Origin: Plasmodium malariae
Lineage: Eukaryota; Apicomplexa; Aconoidasida; Haemosporida; Plasmodiidae
Direction of reading: 5' to 3'
Length of the DNA stretch: 64,000 nt
Assembly: GCF_900090045.1 (NCBI RefSeq)
Contig: NC_041779.1
Location: 1,637,001-1,701,000, forward strand
Of the stretch, positions 11,420 to 22,955 are shown one piece after another; positions within the stretch are counted from its first letter, which is position 1; each line of letters opens with the position of its first letter. Below the pieces are notes generated by a model. It saw only the letters and a program-made list of their open reading frames with translations. It did not search any database and was not told where the DNA came from. The position numbers and the translations under genes are program-made.

Positions 11420-12716
11420 TTAATATTTTCTTTTTTTTTTTTTATTGTATCTTTTTATTCGTTCTTGTACGTAATTATGCTTCTCATTAAGCCATACATT
11501 CCACTGCTTCTTTATTATCCATCGTTTAATAAAAGAATTCATCCAATCACCAAAAAGAATAATTTTACTTTTTTCCCATTCTAACCATATATTGTTGCAA
11601 TGGTTTTTATATCTTTCTTCCCGTTCCTTAATCCATGTAACCCATTCATCCGATTCCCTATTTATTCTTTTTCTCCACCTGTAATAATTTAACCAATCTT
11701 TTATAATTTTCTTCTTCCTGTCGTTATTATTTCCATTGATATCCCAATATTCATCTTCCTCAAGTTTCCACTTACTTGTATTCCATTCATTTATTTTCTC
11801 CTTTGTCCATTGATCCCACTCATTAATAACTAGTTTACAAAAAGAAGAATGAACTTCTTGAATCCATTTTTCCCAATCTATTGTCATATAACTTTTCCCA
11901 TTTTTTTCGATCCATTCTGTCCAATTAGTATCAACCCAACTTTTACATATCCAGAATACTTCTGATCTATATTCTACATAAATGTTTTCGTTATAATGCG
12001 ACCATTTATTATTCATAAATTTTAACCATTCATTCCATGAACGTTGTTTCATCCATTCCCAATAACTTATTTTTTCTTCTACATTCATTGAGAAAAGTTC
12101 ATAAAAGACATCCATGTTTTTCATCCATTTATTCCACTCTCTTGTTTTCCATGTTTCTGTTAATTGTCCATTATTTTTCTTAAAAATTAAAGAACTTTTT
12201 AGTTCATTTGTAGTGTTACTCGTATTTACATAAAAAGTCTAAATAGTAGCAAACAAATATTTGCATATATGTTCAAGGAAATACATGATGAGTACATACG
12301 TCCATGCATACATGCATATATTTATACATATATAAGTATATACGTAACTACATGACTACACAACTGCATGACTACATGACTACACAACTGCATAACTGCA
12401 TAACTACACAACTACTTAACTACATAACTGCATAACTACACAACTACTTAACTACATAACTACACAACTGAATAACTACATAACTACACAACTGAATAAC
12501 TACATAACTACACAACTGAATAACTACATTACTACACAACTGAATAACTACATTACTACACAACTGAATAACTACATTACTACAGAAATGTACATATTTT
12601 TAATTTAAATCGTTAAGATCTATGAATAATTTTTATACAGATTTTTTTCGACTTACAGGAGCAGCACTTAAAATGATAGATAAGAATATAATATACAGAA
12701 TAACAGATAAATTCAT
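11420..12716 (-). CDS. tryptophan-rich antigen 3 (two exons, signal-peptide type)
   Basis: Exon 1 is 12716-12657 and encodes a 20-residue hydrophobic signal peptide, MNLSVILYIIFLSIILSAAP, ending at a consensus GTAAGT donor. Exon 2 is 12238-11420 (272 residues) after a TATTTAG acceptor, phase 0, starting TFYVNTSNTTNEL; total 292 residues. About 29 tryptophans are spaced through a Lys/Glu-rich body (REWNKWM, NWTEWIEKNGK, DEWVTWIKERE, KQWNVWLNEK), the signature of the tryptophan-threonine-rich antigen C-terminal domain. It ends with a short lysine-rich tail (NKKKKRKY). The entry route differs from genes 1 and 2: a classical cleavable signal should send the product through the secretory pathway to the parasite surface or the vacuole. 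The 418-nt intron carries its own 8/24-bp minisatellite. Confidence 0.88.
12345..12585. repeat. 8-bp/24-bp minisatellite in intron of tryptophan-rich gene 3
   Basis: The basic unit is AACTACAT/AACTACAC/AACTGAAT (8 bp). From about 12455 it is organised as a 24-bp higher-order repeat, AACTGAATAACTACATTACT plus ACAC, repeated several times. It lies within the intron and its unit is unrelated to that in gene 1's intron. Confidence 0.85.
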
Positions 12717-13509
12717 GGTATTATTAATTAATGCCCCTATAGTATTTGGTAATTCTTTGGGTACATAATTATATTATGGCTATTTTTTTAAGCAAGGATA
12801 TTATTAACATATAGTAAATATATATTCTTACTTGTATTCGTATTGGTATTCGCATTTGTATACATACTTTAGTATACCTTTTAATTATAGCATGAAAGGA
12901 AAAAAAATACAGCTAAAGCACTTTTTATATGTTATGGATAATTATCCGCACACATTATAAATTATTTAATAAGTGGGATGATATTACACAACAAGTCCAG
13001 GAGTATCCTACATTTTTAAAATTTCTTTATAAAGAAAAAAAAATATATTAATAAATAAATGGTATAATGGACGATGTTTTAAAAAACTGGATGTGTTAAA
13101 AAAAAAAAAAAAATTGAAAAAACAGAAAATTGTTATAAAAAATGTAATTTTCTATTCACATAAAAATGGCACAACAGCAGATGATATTACAACTAAAATT
13201 ATTTTACAAATATTAAATAATGAATTATATGGCTGGTTTAGTTGTCAACTGCTCCATAAGAAATAATTTTATTGTGCATTTAAATTTTAAAAATTCAGAG
13301 AAATGACAATTGTAATTATTTGAATTATATTTATACAAATATGCCAATTTTTACGATTTCTTTAAATATTTAAGTTATATATATTTTTCTTTTTTTTCTA
13401 ATTTTATTAAAAAAAGAATTAAAAGTGTTATGTCTTTTAAAAAATATCATATCGTAAGGTTAGAGATCTGTGTACTATATTATGAATATTTGAACATTAA
13501 TGTATTATG

Positions 13510-13540
<31 letters not shown>

Positions 13541-14230
13541 GAATTTACAGTATGTTTAGAATTACGCACATTTGTGCAGGACATTTTTTAGAATTGTTTT
13601 AATTATTCACTTTATATACATTTATTCGCATATTGTTACGTATTATTCATATAAATATATATATAAAGAAACCCTTTTGTAGTAAATAAATATGGATGCA
13701 TTGGCGCTAAATGCTTTAATTACGGACATTTAAATTGATGTTAATGAAATGAATATTGAAATAGTTGAAAAAAATTATTTTAAATTTACATACCAAATTT
13801 GTACTTTTAATATTTAATAACAATAAAAAATAAAAAAAGTTATTTAAAGATTTTTATATTTTACGAAAATTGTAAATTTTTAGAAACATTAAAATAAATT
13901 TTTTTTTTCATTTTTCATTTTTAATCCTTTTTTTCCTAAAAAAAATTGCCTTCTTAATTTATGGATATAATTGTAAGTTCGTTTAGAAGAAAATTCTCCA
14001 TTTTAGTATAGTAAAATTAGGAAAAATACAATTGACAGAAGAATTTTTTTTTTTTATTAATATGATTATGATTCTAGTAGACTTTTTCTTACATTTAAAG
14101 GCGATTAAAAAAAATTAAAATTTCCTATAACATCATATGAAATTATATGAAATTATAGACATACAAAGCATAGTATATTATTATTTTTTGTGCGATTAAG
14201 TAGTGAATCTAATTTTTAGTAATTATATTT
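12717..14230. other. intergenic, upstream of tryptophan-rich gene 3
   Basis: AT-rich DNA with a TA tract at 13517-13540 and poly(T)/(A) runs. The hydrophobic signal-peptide frame of gene 3 continues upstream of its ATG for about 25 codons without another Met before a stop, which supports the chosen start at 12716. Nothing else is coding. Confidence 0.5.
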
Positions 14231-14289
14231 GAATGCCTTGTTTTACTGTTTGTATTTATTTTGAATGCAAAAATGATATTTTAAATAAA

Positions 14290-14592
14290 TCCTTCGAAAA
14301 AAAGGAAAACATTTATATCTGTCTTTTATAAGAATTGCTAAGGTATATAACTTACTGCAGCAAGGGCCCTAGAGTTGATCTTTTTGTTGAGCATTTTTTC
14401 CATAATCTGGAATATGTGAAAAGTATATATATATATAAAACGCATACATATTATGTAATGTATATAAATACACATATAATGCGAATATATATATATATAT
14501 ATGTGCAGCAGCACCATGGGAAAGTATTTCATGAGTACTTTCTATATAATTCAATAAAAGGAAACGTAAGAAAAAGAAATTACTATCAATGA
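14290..14592 (+). other. candidate exon fragments, possibly a small gene
   Basis: Two GC-richer open pieces stand out. At about 14358-14417 the frame reads GPRVDLFVEHFFHNLEY behind TGCAGCAAG. At about 14507-14592 it reads HHGKVFHEYFLYNSIKGN and ends at a TGA, behind an ATGTGCAG acceptor that follows a TA tract. A donor GTGAAA after NLEY would join them in phase 0, and a further upstream piece ending IRIAK before GTATAT is possible. No start codon is secure. The product is unrecognised and this could be the remains of a gene. Confidence 0.25.
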
Positions 14593-15818
14593 AAAGGATT
14601 GAGGGTATTAAAATTTACAAAAAAAAGTTAAAACAAGAAGAGTATTTTTTGTAATATATGAAAAAAGAAAATAATAAAGCGTAATAATAATTGTAACGGT
14701 AAATGGTGCCATATTATGTGGGACAATATAATTTGTAGTAAGTATGGCAATAATTTTTAAACTTAAAAAAAAGGATATCAATAATTTAATAATTTATAAT
14801 TAGTTCCTTTTACATATTAAACAAGTAAAACTGAAATATTATTGTTCCATATAATTTGGCATTTTGTACATATATTTATAAACATAAAATATTATATAAC
14901 AAAATATCTCTATAATGGGTTTACTTTTTTGTTTTTTGCTTTGATAAAAAAGGTTCACATTTCAAATAAAAGTTCAAGCAAATATTTAAAATTCAAAAGA
15001 TAAGCAAAATAATTGTTATAAAAATTATAACAAAACAACTGGGATGACATACAAAATAACAAATATATAAGAAACTCATTAAAACACAAAAATATCTCAT
15101 ATAATGAATAATTTCACATTATCCAATTTTAAAATGTATTTATATATATATATATATATGTATATGTATATATACACAAAAGGGAAATAATAACTTATTT
15201 AAAAAAAGAACTAAAAAAAAAATAAAAACTTTAAAAAAAAAAAAAATTTTAATTTAAAATTTAAAAGCACTACATATGTAATAAAAAGAAAAAAAATTAC
15301 TTCAATGAAAAAAAAAATAATAAAATTTCACTATTTTAAAGAGAAATCGTAGAAACCTAATTAACAAAAATACATAATAATTTTTAATTTTAAACAATGT
15401 TCATTTCTATTCATTTTATATTTTCGCAAAAAAACAGTTCTGTATTCATATTACACTAATTAGTTGTATTTTACCTATTTACTTCAATGTAATACAATTT
15501 CTTGACGGAGAATATATTACTGTAAGAACCATATTTTATGTAAAACTTCAACTTTTATAATTTTTGCATTTTATATTTTTATTGTTTTCATAACTCTTAA
15601 AGATTGTGTTGATTGAAGGAAATCACACTATGATAACGTAGTGTATCATAATAATAGGAACACCTCAATTAGTTAGTTCCCACTTATTTTATAAAATCAA
15701 AAAAAAAAAAATTCTCTATATGATTCTGTCTATCCATACATCAATCTATGTATAAATATTTGTTTATTTATTTTTTCCCTCTTTTTTTATATTTTTTTTA
15801 CTAATTTAATCTGTCTGT

Positions 15819-16872
15819 TTACCTAAACCATGAATTCCATTGTTTTTCTTGTGATAATTTATTAATAAAGGCAGCGACCCATTTATTAAAAACAGACTGT
15901 TTATTATTTTTCCATTTTGAAAAAGTTGGGCTACCATTTTTCGTACGCGCTCTTTCTTTTTCAGTTATCCACTGGAACCATTGTTTTCTTTGTGATTCGT
16001 TTCTTTCTCTCCATTCATTGTAATTAGCTGCGTCAACTTTCTCTTCTGGAGTTTTAGGATCTGGAGGTCCCATAATGGCATATTTAAGCCAACGTTTATC
16101 TTCTTGCACTTTCCATCCTAATGAATTCCATTCCATAATTATGTTAACTTTAAATTTATTCCAATTTGCATTTAATATATTAGCTATATGGGAATCCAAA
16201 TTATTAATATATTCTTGCCAATCCTTTTCTAGGAGTTTTTTACCATTTCCATTTAACCAGTCCTTCCACTGTTTTTCATTCCATGATGAAGATTTATTCT
16301 TAAGGTCAGATTTATATTCACTATCCATCTGTGCATTAAAATTCATCCATTTCTTTTCTTTTTCTTCTAACCATTCTTTAACGCTAATATCATGATCCTT
16401 AACCCATCCTTCTATCTCTTTATTTATTATATCATCAAAGTGTTTGAGTTCTTCTTCAGCATGTTCCATAAAATTATTCCACTCTTTCATTTTCCATTCT
16501 TTTGTTTGGTTTCTCCACAAATCTTCAGAATATGGTTTATTTAATGGCTTATCTTTTACATCATTTTTTTTTTTTTTTTCTGTTTGAGCTTCCTACAATC
16601 GGTTTAAAAAATATTACATGGAAGAAATTATGTTTTTTCTTTTTAATGCTAATTTGATTGTTATAAAATGTTAAATGCATACGTGTATGTGTAAATATAC
16701 ATACATGTATGTATATATATATATATATATATATGTAAACGCATAAGTACATACAGACTTCATAAATAATATATAAATATATATTCTTATCTATTTTTCA
16801 TACTGCTGCAAAATAGATATTTAAAAGAAGAGAAGATAACACAAGAATGCTAACATAAATCTTTAATGTCAT
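15819..16872 (-). CDS. tryptophan-rich antigen 4 (two exons, signal-peptide type)
   Basis: Exon 1 is 16872-16804: a 23-residue signal peptide, MTLKIYVSILVLSSLLLNIY plus FAA, ending at a GTATGA donor. Exon 2 is 16592-15819 (257 residues) after a TTGTAG acceptor, phase 0; total 280 residues. Exon 2 starts EAQTE and runs through an A16 homopolymer that encodes EKKKKN, so its frame is vulnerable to slippage. It has about 21 tryptophans in the family pattern (NEKQWKDWLNGNGKK, RWLKYAIMGPPDPK, RKQWFQWITEKERAR, EKQWNSWFR). The Pro-rich PPDPKTPEEKVDAANYNEW insert is not present in genes 1-3. The protein ends directly at NSWFR, shorter at the C-terminus than gene 2. Its first exon and upstream region are duplicated at 25.7-27.0 kb. 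Confidence 0.88.
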
Positions 16873-18195
16873 TGCTGCTAACTTTAATATTTAGTAATAT
16901 CTGATTTTTATTTATTGTTAAAAAATTCCTGCGAATTGAAAAAATTAAGCTACAGTTAAAACACAAATATACATATATATATACGTTTTTTATTTTGATT
17001 TACACTTCTCTGTTTTAAAAAAAAAAAAGAGAAAATCTGTAAAGATAATTAATTAAACTGATAAAGAATATTGTATTTACTTTAATTAACAGTTATTATT
17101 ATACTCCTAATTATACTTTGTGAATAAAAAGTAGAAAATAGTAATTATTATATAAAAACAAGTGTTAAGTAAAAGACGTAAATCCCAAAAATTAAAAATA
17201 ATTTAATTAGTTTGTATGAAAATAAAATTTGTTTTTTTATAATTAAATTTTACAGGATTAAAAATAATGGTTAAATAAAAGGGAGCTTTTATTCTATATT
17301 ATATTAAAGGAAAACAAAATAGAGCTTTTTTTCTTTAAAAATTTCTTTTTTAGATTTAAAACTTATAGCTTTCAAAGAATTTATTAAATTTTTTTACTAT
17401 TTCCCCATTGGTGCAAAAATTTGAACTTTTTTTTGTTAATATTCAAATCAAAAAAAAACAAAACAAAACAAAACATTTAAATTTAAGTGAATTCTTTTTT
17501 TTTCTTCTAAAATTTTACTCTAAAACTGTAAAAAATAAAAATAAATTATTAAATAATTAAACACTTAATATATTAAACATTTAATATATAATTATTATTA
17601 TTATATAATAATATATGTAATACTATATATATGGAATATTTTGTAAAAAACTGAAAATTTTCTCTTCATTTTAAAAATTTCTTTTACATTATACATAGTT
17701 AGCATGTAGTTAAACAATCATTTAATAATTGATATAGTAAGATAATATAACTTTTCGAAGTTCGTGCAATTAAAAATTCTCTACATGTATATATTTTGAG
17801 AGTTTAATGTGAACTAGCTGTATTAAATATTCATTACTGCAGTATAACAGGTGGTGGTGGTGTTTAATCGAATAAATAAAGAAAGATATATTTATATAAA
17901 TTGAAAAATAATATGTTAAATAAAAATGCATAAATATTTAAAAAAAAAAAATCAAAAGAACAAACAAAACAGATTATTAAAAATACAAAGAAAAATAAAC
18001 AAAAAAAAATTTTTTTGTAGCCTATAATTTATATTTACTGCTTTTCATTTTACGCCTTTATTTTTAAGTACTAATATTAAAAAAAATAAAATATTTCATG
18101 AAATAAATTTTAACTGTTTGTTTATATTTGTAATATTTTACAAAAATATATATTTATTAATTTATTTTAATTTTTATTTTAATTTTTTTTTTTTT
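16788..18195 (-). repeat. segmental duplication, copy A (exon 1 and upstream of gene 4)
   Basis: This segment aligns by eye along its whole length, in the same orientation, with 25655-27030. Anchors include CATAAATCTTTAATG, TATTTAGTAATATCTGATTT, ATTGTATTTACTTTAAT and TTGTTTATATTTGTAATATT. It starts in the intron of tryptophan-rich gene 4, covers exon 1, and extends about 1.3 kb upstream, so it presumably includes that gene's promoter and 5' UTR. Exon 2 is not included. Confidence 0.85.
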
Positions 18196-18391
18196 TTTTT
18201 TTGACAGAAACTTTCATTCTTTTATAGTAAAAGAAAAAATTGTGAAATTTACAAATGCACATAAAACTTTATTTTCCTCACTCTCAACATGTTTAGTTAT
18301 GAATATATTATTTACTTTTAAAATGTTAGAATTTGAAATTACTATGTTATTTTATTTATTACATTTGTTATTATATAGTTGTGTTAATATA

Positions 18392-18507
18392 ATATTATTA
18401 AATTAGAAATAAGTTATTTGATATTATTAAATTAGAAATAAGTTATTTGATATTATTACATTAGAAATAAGCTATTTGATATTATTAAATTTGAAATAAG
18501 CTATTTT
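18392..18507. repeat. 29-bp tandem repeat, four copies
   Basis: The unit is ATATTATTAAATTAGAAATA followed by AGTTATTTG. Four contiguous copies differ by one to three bases. It lies about 200 bp beyond the edge of duplication copy A and I see no copy of it next to copy B. Confidence 0.85.
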
Positions 18508-19892
18508 GAAAAAAAAATGAAAAAAATAATTCTATATGTTTTTTATATTTTCACTTGCAAGCGTATTAATATTAAAAAAAAAAAGTGCTTTATTTAATTG
18601 TATAAAATAAGCATATGCTAAAAGTTAACATTTTCTATGAATTTTTTATTTTAATGCATAAATTAACAGGTAGGGCAATTAAAAAAACATGTAATAATAA
18701 AATTTTTTATTTTTATGATTTATTTATTAAATATGGAAAGCACTTATATAAAAAGTATGAATTGAAATTCGGAAGAAAAATAATAAAAAAAAAGATATAC
18801 AAATAAAGGCACACATAAAAGGAGTTATCACGAAGAAAATTTTTTTTTTTTGAATAATAATAATTTATATACATTAAAAACAATTAAATAGTATTTTAAT
18901 GATGGTTGATATAAAATAGAATAATGTTCATTTTATATTGTAGAACGGAAGTGTTATTACTGCTGTAAAATGTTAATTTCTAATATTATGTATTATTAAT
19001 TAGAATATTTTAATGTAAAGATTAATTTTTTCATATTTGTAAATACATTTTAATTTTTATAATTCATTATCGTTTAGACATAAAGAAAGTAAGCCATATT
19101 TTAGTAATTATAAATTTAAAAGAAAAAAAAAAAAAAAAAAATAAAATTAGAAATAATCGTTCAATTGAAAAAAATATATAAAAAAGTACAAAAAATGTAG
19201 TTATAAGAATAATTTTTTCGTTTATGGAATTGAAGGGTCAAGCATAAAAAAAAAAAAAATATTTTTTTTAATTGTGTGAATGGATGATTCATATTTAAAA
19301 TTTATATGAAAATTTACTATAAAAAGGAAAAATAATAAAAATAAAAAATAAATAAATAAAATAAAGTAACAGTATTTTACACATGGAAAAGTTAAAAAGG
19401 AAAACATTCCACTATAAGTACAATTAAAAATGCATAAAAGGTTTCCATAAAACAATTGTCTACGAGTTTGAATCATTATATTATTCCAATTGAACTGATA
19501 TATAATGAAATACACATTATTTATGGAACTGTTTTTTTATTATGTTTAAAACAGTAAACATTTACACAATAGTAAACGTCAACAGCTTAAATGTTTAATA
19601 TTATTATATAGTAGGTAAATAAAAATTTAGTAAAAATATTCATGAAAATAATTAAAAATAAAGCGATATCAATATGTACAATGGTGAAATTTTCTCCTTT
19701 TTTTGTATATCCAAAAATAATAGTCTTTTAATTATAAACTATATAGCATAATTTTTATTTGTTACAACTAATAAATACCTATTTCGTAATAATAAAAATA
19801 AGAGAAAAAAAATACCATGAAGTTTGCTAATAATGCTATAAAGAGCGCTTAATATAATTAGCTACAATAATTCAGTAATCACAACATTATAA

Positions 19893-19938
<46 letters not shown>

Positions 19939-20315
19939 ATATGTGTTTATATAAGCATTACTGTAACAGAAAATAATTTAAGATTAACTTACTTTCTTTG
20001 TAATAATAAAAACAGTTAGTCACATTAAATATTATAATTAATTAATCTTACTGTTGTTTACTAACAACATGAAAAAATTCCAATTTAATTAGCAAAATGA
20101 ATTTTTTTTATTAAAAATTTAGCTTTTACATAAATTTATCCTATCACTGATAAATTTTTCATTTAAATTTTTACTCTGTTCTAGTATAGTAGATTAGTAA
20201 TTGAAGTTATTCCTTAAGTACTTAATCATCACTACCTTGAATATTTTAAGGGTGAACCTTTAGAATCGTAAATGATACTTCATATGTTGTTCAAAAATGG
20301 ATATAAAAACAGCAT

Positions 20316-20356
<41 letters not shown>

Positions 20357-21369
20357 GTGCTTGTTTAACACAAAAATTTTACTTAATTTTCGTCTGTCAT
20401 GATGGGAATGCTAATAGTTATATTTGGTATATGCAGGAAGAATAATTCCACATTGTTACATTACTGCTAATATAAACTCCCACAATATACATATTTTTGC
20501 GTAGAACAAATAAAAGAAATTTTATTTTAAGCAAAATAAATATGAACTTATTGATGTCATTGCAATTTTATAGTTTTAATACAAGGAGGATAATTTTTTA
20601 TTAAAGTGAAAAATTTTTGAAAAAAAATGTTAATTTAATTTTTTCTTGCAAAAATAATGATCACATTTTATTATTTTTATGTATACTTTTGAAGTAACCA
20701 ACAAATATGTATTTATTTAATGCGTATTTAAAGGAAAACAAGGATAGATAGAAAAAAAAGTATGCAATAAAAAATTCTAAATTAGCAGAATAAATAATAT
20801 ATAAAAAAAATCGTTTCTTAATAGCTCTGTGTTGAATGTTTGTCTTTGTGTATTTTACCGAAAAAATTTAAGCCTTATTTATTTATATCTGCATATACAT
20901 ATATATACGTATAAATATATAATATATTTTACAATACTTTTTTTGTTTTTCGTTAATTTAAATATTTATTATTTTTTAATTTTTTTTTATTTTATAGTGA
21001 ATTATACCGTGCTTAATTTCATTATATATTATTATAATTTATATTAATTTAGCGTATATCTAATTTAATTTCGCATTTTCACATGTATTATCATATATAT
21101 ATATATTTTTAGCTAGCATTAATTATTTCGCTTAAAAAGTGTATGTTGTTCATAATTAAAATTTTTTGATATAATTGTTTGTATTCTAATTTAATTTTAA
21201 TTTAATTTATTTTATTTTTTATTTTATTTTTTTTTTTTTGTATTGTATCGTTATATTTTGCTTTATTTTTGTTGTATTTTTTTTTCATTTATTTTTAAAA
21301 ATTCATTTTACGCTACTTTTATTTAATATATTATCTTTTAGGAATTATTTTATTATTCATTATTTTATA
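18508..21369. other. gene-free AT-rich stretch
   Basis: It includes a (TA)n tract at 19897-19935 and 20320-20353, poly(A) at 19122-19142, and short lysine/Ile/Phe-rich open frames (18615-18806 plus, 19222-19515 minus) that show no coding character. The 130 bp before 21370 is very T-rich and open in the lysophospholipase frame, but reads as a pyrimidine-rich 5' flank rather than a signal sequence. Confidence 0.5.
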
Positions 21370-22469
21370 ATGACTGAATGCGAATTACTAGATAATGAAA
21401 AAGCATACACCAAATTAGATGGAAAACCTCGAATTGATTCATTTTTTAATAAGGATGGCTTATTATTAAGAACATATGGGTGGCTTGTAAAAAATGCCAT
21501 AGGTATTATAGTATTAATTCATGGTATACAATCACATACTAGAATAACCTTTTTAAGACATAACATTGAAATAGGAAATAATGATAAGGTTATAATAAAG
21601 GATGCAGATGATTTTTATGTTTATAAAGACAGTTGGATAGAACATTTTAATAAAAATGGATATTCAGTATTTGGTTTAGACCTACAAGGTCATGGGTTAT
21701 CCGATGGATGGAAAAATTTATATCTACATATAAATAATTTTGATGATTTTGCATATGACGTAATTCAATATATTAATAAAATTCACGAGACAAGTATAAC
21801 TGATAGCGAAAATTGTATAACATCATATGATGACAATGAAAAAAAAAAAAAAAAAATAATAATAATAGTAATATTAAAAAGCTTCCGATCTACTTAATTG
21901 GTTTTTCAATGGGAGGAAATATTGTATTAAGGACATTAGAATTATTAGGAAAAGTAAATAATAATAGTAATTCCAACCTAAATATTAAGGGATGCATATC
22001 ATTATCTGGGATGGTTTCTCTTCAGCAATTACCACCCCCCAAAACTTCTGAATTCAAGTATATTATGTTATTATCAAAGTGTGTTGCACGTTGTTTTCCT
22101 ACATTTCGACTTTTTTATAAATGCCCACATAACATGCATCCAGTTATTAAAGTTCTTTTAACTTCTGATAAAATTCGAAGTAAAAAATCCATAACATGTA
22201 TATTTGGTTCTGAACTTTTAAGAGCAATGTATAATTTAGAGAATGATATGAAACATATACCTAAAGATATTCCTATATTGTTCGTTCACTCGAAACAAGA
22301 TAGCATATGTTATTATGGAGGGGTTTCGTCATTTTATAATAGACTTGATGTAGAAAATAAGGAACTGCATACAATAGATAAAATGGATCACATAATTGTT
22401 TGGGAGCCCGGGAATGAAAAAATTTTAGAGAAAATTATAGAATGGCTTAGAGATTTACAAGAGAAGTAA
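21370..22469 (+). pseudogene. PST-A type lysophospholipase, frameshifted
   Basis: A single-exon alpha/beta hydrolase of the Plasmodium lysophospholipase (PST-A) family, about 366 residues if read through the frame break. Start MTECELLD at 21370. Recognisable elements in order: NKDGLLLRTYGWLVKNAIG, the oxyanion-side LIHG (residues 49-52), DLQGHGLSDGW, nucleophile elbow GFSMGG (serine near residue 179), catalytic Asp in HSKQDS (near 310) and His in KMDHIIVWEPGNE (near 340). The family cleaves an acyl chain from lysophospholipids and acts in parasite lipid handling, with several members exported. The frame breaks in an 18-A run at about 21839-21856, just after SYDDNE: upstream is one frame and the GFSMGG half is another. 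Because everything else is intact, a sequencing or assembly indel in the homopolymer, a slippage polymorphism or a very recent pseudogene are all possible. Confidence 0.88.
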
Positions 22470-22921
22470 GTAATAATTAATAGACAAGTTTATAAAAAGC
22501 AGAATTAAGGCAAACGGATTAATTGATACACCTTCTAGGTTTTGTTGTTTCTCATTTGTGGTTTAAGGTTTATGCATTAGGATTATAATTTTGATACTCA
22601 CGAATGAGTGATTGGTATCCCGGTGAATAATTTAATTGTTTTAAAATAAAGAGAATTATTTTTCAAGTCATATGTAATATTATCTAAAAAATCATTGTAA
22701 TTTATACTTTTATTTAGTTAGTACCATAAAATGGTTCGTTTATAATTAATGTAAAAAAATATAGTTTATATTAGTTTCTGTTAACATTTTCATTTAATAT
22801 TTAAGATAAGGAATTGTGATTACAGAATTAATTAACTGAAAATAAAAACAGTGAAGTATATTTTTCACTTCACGAAAATATTATTATATATTAAAAGAAA
22901 GAATATAATTCTTGCTCGTTA

Positions 22922-22955
<34 letters not shown>

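Noticed and set aside
16075..16395. 106-codon plus-strand frame
   Set aside because: Antisense to exon 2 of tryptophan-rich gene 4; no independent signals.
16561..16752. 63-codon minus-strand frame inside gene 4's intron region
   Set aside because: Crosses the intron and the A16 run; explained by the splice structure of gene 4.
18615..18806. 63-codon plus-strand lysine-rich frame
   Set aside because: Ends in poly(A)-derived lysines; composition is that of the surrounding AT-rich DNA.
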